Part shown: positions 1-6,843 of the stretch, one piece after another
Position numbering within the stretch: the first letter of the stretch is position 1
Layout: each line of letters opens with the position of its first letter
Source of the DNA: Rheinheimera sp.
Lineage (GTDB): Bacteria; Pseudomonadota; Gammaproteobacteria; Enterobacterales; Alteromonadaceae
DNA: 12,712 nt
NCBI RefSeq assembly: GCF_020217005.1
Contig: NZ_JAIWOI010000314.1
Coordinates: forward strand, 1 to 12,712
Direction: 5' to 3'
Translations under genes and position numbers: made by a program
Notes under the pieces: model-generated
Databases searched by the model: none
Told to the model about the DNA's origin: nothing
The model's input: the letters and a program-made list of their open reading frames with translations, nothing else

Positions 1-1
1 A

Positions 2-1180
2 CAAATGGTTAAACAAGCTTGGGGAAATAACGATGGCGAAAGACGACTTGCAGGAGAAGTTTACCCCCACGAGCTGATACTTATGTACGCACTCAAAAAC
101 GAACGCCCCGAAATATTTGAGCTGCTCAATCTTATTAGCGCAGATGGTGGTGAAGTTACACTTGCGACGATCTTAGATAAGCATATGCCACAAGTGACTG
201 ATTTTCAGAAAGAATTTTTAATTGAAATTTTTAAGTTTCTTAACTTATTGGATGAATCGATTGTTCGCTTGCGACAAGCTTCATCTGACCTGGAGAATAA
301 AGGGAAAGGAGGAAAAACTAAGACTGACATCTCACTTACAGTAAATTTGAATTTTAAGCTCAGTAGTCTCTCCGTAATCAATCCTGACCGCAAAAAGTTA
401 ATGTTACGCGGCGCTATTTTCGGTGAATATTTTAGCCACTTGGCCGCATACTCGTTATTCAAAGAGATAGCTGATGGTCACTTAGATGCTGTTGATACTT
501 TAATTACTAATGTCAGCGAAGGAAACCTTGATGTTTGGCTGGACACGCTAAGTCGCTACGGTGTCCGTATGTTTTTTAACTCAACTCAAGATTTCAAGCT
601 GCCACAAAGAATAATTTCTAAGTTTTTGTGGGTTCCAGAGATAGGCTTATCCCATCCCCTTATGCAAACTATTGATGTCACACTTCAGCATTCAACACAG
701 TTACCTTTGAATAATAACTTTGTTCGCTATTTAGTATCTGATCAATTTTGTGATGATGTCCTCCAATGGATTCCATCTCTAAAGGTACAAGCACTTGGCG
801 ATATTATGCTTATGCTTCGTCGAATCAGTGTTAGCGGAAGGGATTCGGATCTCCATGTAATACAAGCAAAATTTGCATGCCAGAGATTGATTATGGATAT
901 AGCAAAAGAAAGTTCCGTGGAACATACCGCTATATTGATATCGTTTTTTTGTGAATTAGGAAGTGACTGGCGTTATCTTGAAGAGCTGATTCAAGAAGCG
1001 CTAAGTATTGAAGATTTTGGTCTTATAAAGTGTCAGTTAGAAAGCATGAATCTAAATTCCAGTGGTTTGTTAAGTGCATACCAAAAGCTTTATCCAGAAC
1101 ATGACTTGATTAAGTCGGACAAATTGGACAGAGACTATCTTGCTGCACTGGCAGTTCTTGAACGGCTGAGGGAGAAGTAA
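2..1180 (+). CDS. Unrecognised AT-rich gene, probably 5'-truncated by the window edge
   Basis: The first ATG (position 5) gives 391 residues, but the frame is already open from position 2, so the true start may lie outside the window. No signal peptide, membrane segment or catalytic motif is visible. The protein looks helical and soluble. An early segment (residues about 20-42, YPHELILMYALKNERPEIFE) loosely resembles the stretch that follows the ATPase core in KAP-type P-loop NTPases. If so, this would be the C-terminal part of a larger NTPase, with Walker motifs upstream and out of view; this is a weak inference. A Lys/Gly-rich linker (residues about 97-106) separates the N-terminal portion from the rest. 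Base composition is clearly AT-richer than in the metabolic genes to the right, which suggests horizontal acquisition. That the gene is real rests on its long open frame; function is unknown. Confidence 0.7.
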   Translation, partial: QMVKQAWGNNDGERRLAGEVYPHELILMYALKNERPEIFELLNLISADGGEVTLATILDKHMPQVTDFQKEFLIEIFKFLNLLDESIVRLRQASSDLENKGKGGKTKTDISLTVNLNFKLSSLSVINPDRKKLMLRGAIFGEYFSHLAAYSLFKEIADGHLDAVDTLITNVSEGNLDVWLDTLSRYGVRMFFNSTQDFKLPQRIISKFLWVPEIGLSHPLMQTIDVTLQHSTQLPLNNNFVRYLVSDQFCDDVLQWIPSLKVQALGDIMLMLRRISVSGRDSDLHVIQAKFACQRLIMDIAKESSVEHTAILISFFCELGSDWRYLEELIQEALSIEDFGLIKCQLESMNLNSSGLLSAYQKLYPEHDLIKSDKLDRDYLAALAVLERLREK

Positions 1181-1571
1181 AGTTTAAAGGGTCAGCATAG
1201 AAATTAATTTGGCACAAAGTGACAATACAGACGATCTCAGGAACAGGCCGGGCAACTGCGTTAGCAGACCCTGTCCAGCATGGGTGAAGGCGGGATTTCA
1301 GCAAGTCAGCAATCTGACTTGCTGCCGACTGAACGGGTTTTGCTCTGCAAAACCCCGGGGGCGAACAGGAGCCTACATGGATGTATTTACGGCGTGTCTG
1401 CGTTGTAGTTGACCGCGCCGTGTGAGTCTAAGCTCCGTGGGCCACTCTTACTTTCAGGCTATTACCGCAGTCACTCTAAAATTTGCCTTAACAACCTATT
1501 CACCAAACTAAACCAATTCGCTGTGGTCTGCGTATAACAAGGTCTATTGATCACAAGCGGCGAGAGCTTTT
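1181..1571. other. Gene-free, hairpin-rich stretch between the acquired gene and folE
   Basis: I see no credible gene here. The small open frames at 1209-1412 and 1110-1304 lack a ribosome binding site and look like chance. The first half is dense in inverted repeats: CTGC/GCAG (1256-1259/1264-1267) nested in ACAGG/CCTGT (1243-1247/1270-1274), then two tight hairpins listed separately. The part around 1361-1410, with ACAT-GG-ATGT and a GGCGTGTCTGCG tail, has the look of a dispersed intergenic repeat found in other gammaproteobacteria, recalled from memory only. The last 70 bases are the folE leader, with a possible -10 box TATAAC at 1533-1538 but no good -35. Confidence 0.5.
1299..1355. repeat. 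Two adjacent perfect hairpins
   Basis: Hairpin one pairs CAGCAAGTCAG (1299-1309) with CTGACTTGCTG (1314-1324) around the loop CAAT, an uninterrupted 11-bp stem. Hairpin two pairs GGGTTTTGC (1335-1343) with GCAAAACCC (1347-1355) around TCT. Neither is followed by a T-run on either strand, so they are not typical intrinsic terminators. They may be part of a structured RNA or the arms of a small mobile repeat. Confidence 0.6.
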
Positions 1572-2216
1572 ATGTTAACTGAATCTGCTTTAGTGGTACG
1601 CGGCGCTCTGGAAGCTGCCGGGCTGGAAACTCCTATGCTGGACAATGGTTTGTCCAATGAGCAGAAGAAACAGCGTTTAACTGAATTGATGACCCAAGTG
1701 GTGCACACCCTTGGCCTGGATTTAACAGACGATAGTCTGGCGGAAACTCCGGCCCGTATTGCCAAAATGTATATAGACGAAGTGTTTTCAGGTTTGGATT
1801 ACAGCACCTTTCCGAAAATTTCGATGATTGACAATAAAATGCGTGCTGACGAAATGGTCAAGGTGCAGAACATCAGCTTTACCAGCACTTGTGAGCATCA
1901 TTTTGTCACTATAGATGGCACTGCCACTGTGGCTTATATACCGGGCCAGAAAATTATTGGCTTGTCGAAACTGAATCGGATTGTGAAGTTTTTTGCCCAG
2001 CGCCCTCAAGTGCAGGAGCGTTTAACTCAGCAAATTCAGGTGTCTTTGCAGGCCTTACTGGGTGTTAAAGACGTGGCGGTCAGCATCGATGCTGTGCATT
2101 ATTGTGTGAAGTCCCGTGGTGTGATGGATACCAGTTCCAGCACTAAGACTATGGCTTTGGGTGGTGCTTTTAAAACCGACCCAGCAACTCGTTCTGAGTT
2201 TTTATCAAAGTTTTAA
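1572..2216 (+). CDS. folE: GTP cyclohydrolase I
   Basis: This cytosolic enzyme converts GTP to 7,8-dihydroneopterin triphosphate, the first step of folate (tetrahydropterin) synthesis, as a toroidal homodecamer. The 214-residue product matches E. coli FolE (222) along nearly its whole length. The zinc ligands are visible: Cys107 and His110 in STCEHHF and Cys178 in VHYCVK. His109 and His176 match the catalytic histidines, and the conserved blocks [20 protein letters not shown] and [15 protein letters not shown] are intact. The N-terminus lines up with E. coli FolE, which supports the ATG at 1572; the ribosome site is weak (GAGAG around 1563). The stop codon TAA coincides with the first bases of an ERIC-like repeat, so the last codons border the insertion. 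No other folate gene is nearby, so it is probably a single-gene transcript. Confidence 0.97.
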   Translation: MLTESALVVRGALEAAGLETPMLDNGLSNEQKKQRLTELMTQVVHTLGLDLTDDSLAETPARIAKMYIDEVFSGLDYSTFPKISMIDNKMRADEMVKVQNISFTSTCEHHFVTIDGTATVAYIPGQKIIGLSKLNRIVKFFAQRPQVQERLTQQIQVSLQALLGVKDVAVSIDAVHYCVKSRGVMDTSSSTKTMALGGAFKTDPATRSEFLSKF

Positions 2217-2342
2217 ACCCTTCGTCCTTGGAGCCGCAGCTTTGTTGGCTGCGTTCTCTCGCCCTAATCACATAGCGTGTCTATGTGATTGCGGACTCAT
2301 TCGCTTGCCACCTCGCTGCAGCCCCAATTACTTTGGGTTATA
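2214..2342. repeat. ERIC-like element 1
   Basis: About 129 bp, starting TAAACCC and ending GGGTTATA, with the ERIC order of blocks: a terminus, GCAGCTTTGTTGGCTGCG, a central palindrome (AATCACATAG...CTATGTGATT), CGCTTGCCACCT and the opposite terminus. It aligns by eye with the other copies here and with the Enterobacterial Repetitive Intergenic Consensus as I remember it. Its first three bases are the folE stop codon. It has the same orientation as the copy at 4056. Confidence 0.85.
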
Positions 2343-2405
2343 GCTGGCTGGGTTTAGTTGCAACTGGCACACTAGGCGTATTACTAGTTGCCAAGGGTTG
2401 TTGCT

Positions 2406-2810
2406 ATGTTAGCCGGTATTCATCATGTGGCGCTGATTTGCAGTGATTATCAGCGCTCAAAACACTTCTACACTGAAATTCTGGGCTTAAAAGTTCTGGC
2501 TGAACATTACAGGGCCGAACGTTTGTCTTACAAGCTGGATTTACAACTGCCTGATGGGAGTCAACTCGAGTTGTTTTCTTTTCCCAATCCACCGCCTCGC
2601 CCCAGCACTCCTGAAGCTCAGGGCTTACGCCATTTGGCTTTTCAGGTGCTGGATGTGGCGCAGATGGTGGCACATTTAGAGCAGCATGGTGTTGCAGTAG
2701 AGCCAGTGCGGATCGACCCTTATACAGAGCGCTCTTACACCTTTTTTAAAGACCCTGACGGCCTGCCACTGGAGTTGTACCAAATAATGCCAGGCGAGCT
2801 GAGGCGCTAA
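2406..2810 (+). CDS. yaeR: YaeR/SMU1112c-type VOC-family metalloprotein (glyoxalase I-like)
   Basis: A 134-residue single-domain vicinal-oxygen-chelate protein, very similar to E. coli YaeR (129). Likely metal ligands are His6 or His7 (GIHHVAL), Glu55 (QLELF), His76 (GLRHLAF) and Glu123 (PLELY). The family signature IDPYT...FFKDPDGLPLELY is intact. YaeR proteins resemble glyoxalase I, but a physiological substrate is not established to my knowledge, so the reaction should be left open. I chose ATG 2406 over the in-frame TTG at 2388 because AAGGG (2393-2397) sits 8 bases upstream and because YaeR starts there. The gene lies 63 bases after ERIC element 1, and a weak promoter (TTGCAA 2358, TATTAC 2379) fits in that gap. 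Its last 65 bases overlap the end of the opposite-strand phosphatase gene. Confidence 0.92.
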   Translation: MLAGIHHVALICSDYQRSKHFYTEILGLKVLAEHYRAERLSYKLDLQLPDGSQLELFSFPNPPPRPSTPEAQGLRHLAFQVLDVAQMVAHLEQHGVAVEPVRIDPYTERSYTFFKDPDGLPLELYQIMPGELRR

Positions 2811-3885
2811 AATCAAAGGGGTGCGCAGCTTTAGGTTGAGCAGCCTGATAATCAAAACCCAAAACGGCGGCCATTGTGGCTGCCATCTGTCCTTGTTGCC
2901 AGCTTCCATTGGTGCGGATTAAACCTGCCGCCGGAATGCCAGGGCCTATAGCAGCCAGCCAAATTTGTTCTGAACCGGCTATTTGCGGTACTGGCCCTTT
3001 GTAACCAGGTACGACTGAACTTTTGCCATGAGAGCGCCACTGCGCAGCTTCTCCACGGCCATGATCGGTGCTGATTAGCAATGTGGTTTGGTCACGGTAA
3101 TAAGGGTCGTTTTGTAATTCCTGCCATAAGTCGGCAATAAACTGGTCGCTGCGATGAATCGCTGCCAGGTACTGGTCGTATTGACCCATATGGGCAAAAT
3201 CGTCGGCTTCACCCAGGGCTATATAGAGCAATTTAGGTTTATGCAGGCGCATATGCTCCAGCGCAAATTCCTGAGTAAATACATCCAGTCGCACTGATGC
3301 AAAAGGACTGGGTGTTTTGGCCTGCAACTGATTCAAATACTGTTGTTTTTCGCTGAGTTTTCCTTGTTCCTGCATAAAACCGGCATTCACCGTCAGGCCG
3401 GAACGCTTGGTATTTAAGATATAAGGAAACAGATCCCAGGAGCCAAAAGCCGCGACTTTATGCTGCAGTTGTGGCTGTTGGTTTAACCATTCCAGCACGG
3501 TCACATTAGGGTTGGCTATTTTGTTATTGCTGTGAATAGTCGGGTCAGAAAATCCGGCCAGCAGTTCCTGATAACCAGGGTAAGAAATCTGGTAGGGGTT
3601 GCTGACATTAATGGCTGATCCCTGACTGCGGTCGCCGACAGTAATGCCTTGCTGCTTCACTGTGTTATGCAAAAAGGGCATTAAAAGCTCAGGCTGGGCC
3701 GGTTTAAATGCCCGGATCAGTTCCGGTGTTTTCACCCACTGCGATTGTTGATAAAGGGTGGGATCAACTCCGGCAAAAACTTCCTGCCAACGCACGCCGT
3801 CTATGCTGACTAATACGACTTTAGGTTCAGCCTTCAGGCTCAGTGGCAATAGCAATACAAGCGACACAAGCCAGTTTAACTTCAT
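2746..3885 (-). CDS. Secreted alkaline-phosphatase-superfamily hydrolase
   Basis: A 379-residue exported protein with a clear signal peptide (KLNW then a Leu/Val-rich core, likely cleavage after Ala19 in SLKA-EP), so it should act in the periplasm. Metal-site motifs of the alkaline phosphatase/phosphodiesterase/phosphomutase superfamily appear in order: Asp29 (VSIDG), a candidate nucleophile Ser101 in NPYQISYPGYQELLAG, Asp228/Asp229 and His232 (ADDFAHMG), Asp274-His275 (STDHGRG), and His286 (RSHGKSS). A hydrolase of phosphate mono- or diesters is likely; the substrate cannot be told. The C-terminal 21 residues (from about 359) are encoded opposite the conserved 3' end of yaeR and look like a read-through tail beyond the usual end of the fold. 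The gene is monocistronic, with a promoter candidate about 50-80 bases upstream. Confidence 0.87.
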   Translation of the reverse strand: MKLNWLVSLVLLLPLSLKAEPKVVLVSIDGVRWQEVFAGVDPTLYQQSQWVKTPELIRAFKPAQPELLMPFLHNTVKQQGITVGDRSQGSAINVSNPYQISYPGYQELLAGFSDPTIHSNNKIANPNVTVLEWLNQQPQLQHKVAAFGSWDLFPYILNTKRSGLTVNAGFMQEQGKLSEKQQYLNQLQAKTPSPFASVRLDVFTQEFALEHMRLHKPKLLYIALGEADDFAHMGQYDQYLAAIHRSDQFIADLWQELQNDPYYRDQTTLLISTDHGRGEAAQWRSHGKSSVVPGYKGPVPQIAGSEQIWLAAIGPGIPAAGLIRTNGSWQQGQMAATMAAVLGFDYQAAQPKAAHPFDFSASARLALFGTTPVAGRQGL

Positions 3886-3933
3886 TTGTAAGCCCCAACA
3901 GCAGTGGATTGGGGCAGATCCTGCCAGCTCAAT

Positions 3934-3962
3934 ATGACAACAAAGCTGGAAACTGATGGCAA
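3934..3962 (-). promoter_or_regulatory. Candidate sigma-70 promoter of the phosphatase gene
   Basis: Read on the minus strand: TTGCCA (3957-3962), a 17-base spacer, TGTCAT (3934-3939). The start point would fall about 40 bases before the ATG at 3885. The -35 matches 5 of 6 positions and the -10 matches 4 of 6. This is a sequence match only. Confidence 0.45.
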
Positions 3963-4055
3963 TTCGGTGACAGGACGCTTAGCAAGGATAAAAAAGCTTG
4001 CTTTGGCTCTGTTCTACGCTGAAGATAGCCTTCTATAAAAATAGCCGTCTGGAAG

Positions 4056-4183
4056 TATACCCGTCGCCCTTGAAGCTGCAGCTTTGTTGACTACGCCATT
4101 TCGCCTCAGTCACATAGGTTAACTATGCTCCTGGGGTCTCACAGGCTTGTCGCCTCGCCGCAATTTCAAGTTGCCTGGGTATA
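4056..4183. repeat. ERIC-like element 2, in the leader of the AGCS symporter gene
   Basis: A 128-bp element with exact inverted ends, TATACCC (4056-4062) and GGGTATA (4177-4183), and the ERIC internal blocks: TTGAAGCTGCAGCTTTGTTG, CAGTCACATAG, CTATGCTCCTGGGG, CTTGTCGCCTCG. It ends 41 bases before the symporter ATG. A TTG at 4147 inside it opens the symporter reading frame early, but that extension is repeat sequence and probably not protein. A possible -10 (TATAAA, 4034-4039) lies upstream, so the element may be transcribed as a folded 5' leader. Confidence 0.9.
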
Positions 4184-4224
4184 TAGAACAGGCGGTGAAA
4201 ATAAAAATACCAAGGTGCGTGTCT

Positions 4225-5616
4225 ATGTCCGATTTTAGTTTTCAGCAGGCCTTTGAGTGGCTCAGTTCCGCCATTGCCTCTGTCGTGTTTTATGCCATAC
4301 CGATTAACGGCGCAGCTTTGCCTGTCACAGTGCTGTGGCTGGTATTGGGCGCCATTGTCTTTACCTGTTATTTAGGCTTTATCAATATCCGAGGTTTTCG
4401 CCATGCGATACGGGTGGTGCGTGGCGATTACGCCGATAAAACCGACAAAGGCGATATCACTCAGTTTCAGGCGTTGTCGGCGGCTTTATCCGGCACTGTG
4501 GGCACAGGCAATATTGCCGGTGTGGCTGTCGCCATTGCTTTGGGTGGGCCTGGTGCTACGTTCTGGATGATAGTGGCTGGCTTTTTAGGCATGACCACCA
4601 AGTTTGTTGAATGCACCCTGGCGGTGAAATACAGAGTATACAATGCTGATGGCAGCACTTCGGGTGGCCCTATGTACTACATCAAAGCCGCTTTGGATAA
4701 ATATGGTTTGCCACGGCTGGGCAGCTTTTTAGCGGCCTTTTTTGCTATTGCCTGTGTGTTTGGCTCTGCTGGTTTTGTCCATGTGAATCAGGGCTTTTCT
4801 CAGGTCAAACTGGTGACAGGTTTTGATAACGCCTGGGTATTTGGCCTGGTCTATTCGTTTTTAGTGGGCCTGGTGATAGTAGGTGGTATTCAAAGTATTG
4901 CCCGGGTTACCAGTAAGTTAGTGCCTCTGATGTGCGCCATTTATTTATCGGCCGCTTTTGTATTTTTGGCTATGCATTTCGACGCTATTCCGGCGGCCAT
5001 CTGGACCATATTACAAAGCGCCTTTGCACCTGAAGCTGCTTATGGTGGTGTGATCGGTGTGATTATTCAAGGCTTTCGCCGCGCTGCTTATTCTAACGAA
5101 GCCGGTATTGGTTCATCGCCTATAGCGCATTCGGCGGCCCGGACTAAAGATCCTGTGTCTGAAGGTTTTGTGGGTTTGCTGGAGCCTTTTATCGACACAG
5201 TCGTCATTTGTACTATATCCGCCTTAGTCATAGTGGTGAGCGGTGTTTATCTGCAGCCAGGTTTAGATGGGGTGCAAATGACCTCTGCGGCTTTTGGTTC
5301 GGTATTCGATTGGTTCCCGTTGGTGCTGATGGTAGCGCTATTGCTGTTTGGCTATTCCACAGTGGTCAGTTGGTCATTTTACGGCTTAAAGTCCTGGACT
5401 TACTTGTTCGGTCACAGCGATTTTACTCAGCGTAGTTTTAAAGTGCTGTTTTGTACCGTAGTGGCAATCGGCGCTGTGCCTAATATGCTGGCGGTGTTTG
5501 ATTTTATCGACTCCATGATCTTTTTAATGGCGGTGCCAAATATTCTGGCTTTGTATTTGTTATTGCCGGAAGTAAAGCAGGATTTAAAAGCTTACCTTTT
5601 AAAACATAAGGGCTAA
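4225..5616 (+). CDS. Sodium:alanine/glycine symporter, AGCS family
   Basis: A 463-residue inner-membrane transporter with about ten or more hydrophobic segments. AGCS proteins (TC 2.A.25, such as AlsT/DagA) couple Na+ entry to uptake of alanine or glycine. The family signature SGTVGTGNIAGVAVAIALGG lies at residues 89-108 and is followed by GMTTKFVECTLAVKYR. GGPMYYI and the later RRAAYSNEAGIGSSPIAHSA (285-304) are also typical. ATG 4225 is chosen because AAGG (4212-4215) precedes it at a good distance. The longer frame from TTG 4147 would add 26 residues translated from ERIC element 2. The gene stands alone, flanked by ERIC elements on both sides, the downstream one 24 bases after the stop. 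Which amino acid it carries cannot be told from sequence. Confidence 0.94.
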   Translation: MSDFSFQQAFEWLSSAIASVVFYAIPINGAALPVTVLWLVLGAIVFTCYLGFINIRGFRHAIRVVRGDYADKTDKGDITQFQALSAALSGTVGTGNIAGVAVAIALGGPGATFWMIVAGFLGMTTKFVECTLAVKYRVYNADGSTSGGPMYYIKAALDKYGLPRLGSFLAAFFAIACVFGSAGFVHVNQGFSQVKLVTGFDNAWVFGLVYSFLVGLVIVGGIQSIARVTSKLVPLMCAIYLSAAFVFLAMHFDAIPAAIWTILQSAFAPEAAYGGVIGVIIQGFRRAAYSNEAGIGSSPIAHSAARTKDPVSEGFVGLLEPFIDTVVICTISALVIVVSGVYLQPGLDGVQMTSAAFGSVFDWFPLVLMVALLLFGYSTVVSWSFYGLKSWTYLFGHSDFTQRSFKVLFCTVVAIGAVPNMLAVFDFIDSMIFLMAVPNILALYLLLPEVKQDLKAYLLKHKG

Positions 5617-5640
5617 AGCTCAAAGGCCAAAGAATCAGCC

Positions 5641-5769
5641 TAATACCCTAAATCATTGGGGTTGCAGTGAGGCGACAAGGGAGTGAGACCCCAGGAACAT
5701 AGACCTCTATGTGACTGGGGCGAAGGAGCGCAGTCAACAAAACTGCAGCTTCAAGGATGACGGGTATTA
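5641..5769. repeat. ERIC-like element 3, between convergent genes
   Basis: A 129-bp element with ends TAATACCC (5641-5648) and GGGTATTA (5762-5769), opposite in orientation to elements 1 and 2. It is the closest copy to the classical ERIC: GAGACCCCAGGAACATAG, TATGTGACTGGGGCGAAGGAGCG and CTGCAGCTTCAAGGATGACGGG stand where the ERIC1R and ERIC2 primer regions lie. Its last three bases are the stop codon of the minus-strand gene that follows. Being folded and lying between convergent genes, it may also end both transcripts. Confidence 0.92.
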
Positions 5770-6189
5770 CTTTGCCAAGTAAGCGTAGGCGGTGATAAAA
5801 GCAGTTTCCTGAAAACCTTTTAAGCCTGTCTCTTTAAAGTCGATAGGTACAGGGTGACGCGATAACTGCTCTTTAATAAAAGCGCTGGTTAGGATTTCGG
5901 TTTTCACATTAGGCAATAATTGCAATGCAGCCTCCATCTTAAAACCAACAGCACCGCCGGCAAACTTGCCTTTTTGTGGCCGTTCACGAATAACAAAAGT
6001 GTCGATTTTGTAATCTTCAGCCAGCTTGGCGAAAATGAACTGAAATTTCTTCATCTGCTCGCTGTCCTGATCTTTTAACAGCGGCAAACGTACAGTGCGG
6101 CAATCCGGAATATCAAACAGGCCGCTATCTATAGCCAATAAACACAAAATGGCTTCACTGCCTTTCATTTCAACACCACAAACGCGCAT
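5767..6189 (-). CDS. DUF3010-family protein of unknown function
   Basis: A 140-residue soluble protein resembling the DUF3010 family found in Vibrio and Shewanella relatives; I recognise it from overall sequence feel, not a diagnostic motif. It begins with RVCGVEMKGSEAILCLLAI, a Gly-turn beta pattern like the first strands of the RNase H/RuvC fold. Acidic and basic residues follow in TFVIRERPQKGKFAGGAVGFKMEA, so a nucleic-acid role is conceivable but unproven. The start is ATG 6187-6189, with a purine-rich AGAG upstream. The upstream region has a minus-strand -10-like CATAAT (6222-6227) and the palindrome AACTTAAGTT (6206-6215). The stop TAA is formed by the terminal bases of ERIC element 3, so the original C-terminus may have been altered slightly. 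Confidence 0.8.
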   Translation of the reverse strand: MRVCGVEMKGSEAILCLLAIDSGLFDIPDCRTVRLPLLKDQDSEQMKKFQFIFAKLAEDYKIDTFVIRERPQKGKFAGGAVGFKMEAALQLLPNVKTEILTSAFIKEQLSRHPVPIDFKETGLKGFQETAFITAYAYLAK

Positions 6190-6329
6190 AGGAATATCTC
6201 TGACTAACTTAAGTTGGGCATATTATGACAGCTAAATAAGGAAAAACTATAGCCAAGTGTTGGTCGCTGAAACCACAGTTTGTTTTAGCAACAAATGTTG
6301 GGACGCGGGTTTATCTCCGCTCGTCTGGC

Positions 6330-6391
6330 GTCCACTATGCGACTTGGGCGAAAGCACGCAGTCAACGACGCTATGGCTGCAAGTCGGCGGG
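6330..6391. repeat. Half copy of an ERIC-like element
   Basis: Positions 6330-6384 match 6454-6508 with a single difference (6367 G against 6491 A). This is one half of ERIC-like element 4, from its centre to one terminus. It ends in CGGCGGG where the complete copy ends in ACGACGGGGG, and both are followed by GAAAG, so the unit looks tandemly duplicated. The other half is absent: to the left, unrelated sequence holds an inverted repeat GGACGC/GCGTCC (6301-6306/6328-6333). Confidence 0.8.
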
Positions 6392-6395
6392 AAAG

Positions 6396-6518
6396 CCCCC
6401 TAAGTAATTGCGGTCAGAGCAAGGCGACAAGGGATTGAGTCCCAGGGAGCATAGTCCACTATGCGACTTGGGCGAAAGCACGCAGTCAACAACGCTATGG
6501 CTGCAAGTACGACGGGGG
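6396..6518. repeat. ERIC-like element 4 with C-run/G-run ends
   Basis: About 123 bp in the same orientation as element 3, with recognisable ERIC blocks (AAGGCGACAAGGGATTGAG, CCCAGGGAGCATAG, CTATGCGACTTGGGCG, GCACGCAGTCAAC). Its ends are CCCCC and GGGGG in place of TATACCC and GGGTATA. It belongs to a diverged subfamily or has lost its ends. It lies downstream of the terminator of the 43-codon gene. Confidence 0.8.
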
Positions 6519-6522
6519 AAAG

Positions 6523-6565
6523 AAAAAAGCAGACAAATCTGACAGGGGGGAGGCGATTTGTCTGC
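6523..6565 (-). terminator. Strong intrinsic terminator for the minus strand
   Basis: GCAGACAAATC (6529-6539) pairs perfectly with GATTTGTCTGC (6555-6565) around a 15-base loop. Read on the minus strand, the 11-bp stem is followed at once by six T residues and CTTTC (6523-6528 and on). It would end transcripts coming from the 43-codon gene and possibly from the TPR gene before it. Confidence 0.8.
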
Positions 6566-6578
6566 TCACAGTGAGTTC

Positions 6579-6633
6579 AGATCTTAGTTGTATGCTTTGG
6601 CCGGGGAAGCCAGGCATCACTACAACAAGATCT
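6579..6633 (-). other. Long stem-loop in the 3' region of the 43-codon gene
   Basis: AGATCTT plus GTTGTA (6579-6592, one bulged A at 6586) pairs with TACAAC plus AAGATCT (6621-6633). Inside, TGC/GCA (6593-6595/6614-6616) and TGGC/GCCA (6598-6601/6609-6612) pair as well, giving a nearly continuous rod. It sits between the stop codon at 6636 and the terminator. It may be a protective 3' structure or part of a small RNA. Strand is assigned from the flanking gene and terminator; the fold itself works on both strands. Confidence 0.55.
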
Positions 6634-6635
6634 TA

Positions 6636-6767
6636 TTACTGCTGAAAATCTTCGTCATCAACATCCCACTGGCTTACCGAAATCTGCCGGTAAAACGACC
6701 AGTGCTGCAACAACCAGTTCAACCAATGATGATGAACGTCATGATCTTGCGGAATATGGAATGACAT
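6636..6767 (-). CDS. 43-residue His/Trp-rich small protein, unknown
   Basis: A short gene with an excellent ribosome site: AAAGGAGA (6773-6780, minus strand) ends 5 bases before the ATG. The product has three parts: a His-rich start (DHDVHHHW, residues 8-15), a short amphipathic Trp/Leu middle (WLNWLLQHWSFY, 15-26) and an acidic tail (WDVDDEDFQQ, 34-43). The helix is too short and too polar to be a sure membrane anchor. The His cluster could bind metal; this is inference. It lies 76 bases after the TPR gene on the same strand, with no convincing promoter between, so the two may be co-transcribed. A structured 3' region and a strong terminator follow. I do not recognise a family. The ribosome site, terminator and unbroken frame argue that it is real. 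Confidence 0.65.
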   Translation of the reverse strand: MSFHIPQDHDVHHHWLNWLLQHWSFYRQISVSQWDVDDEDFQQ

Positions 6768-6843
6768 ACCAGTCTCCTTTCACTATATCCGGGCCTTTAC
6801 GCTAGTAGGGCCCAGAATAGCGATGTTAGATGACAATACCTTT

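Noticed and set aside
1209..1412. A 67-codon Cys-rich frame in the gap before folE
   Set aside because: No ribosome site, odd composition, and it runs through the hairpins; most likely chance.
1181..1520. Integron attC site or cassette boundary after the AT-rich gene
   Set aside because: The hairpins suggested it, but I could not find a matching RYYYAAC and GTTRRRY pair at the right spacing.
4147..4224. N-terminal extension of the AGCS symporter from TTG 4147
   Set aside because: It is translated ERIC sequence, and ATG 4225 has a proper ribosome site and fits the family length.
6782..6787. TATAGT as the -10 box of the 43-codon gene
   Set aside because: The start point would fall inside the ribosome binding site.
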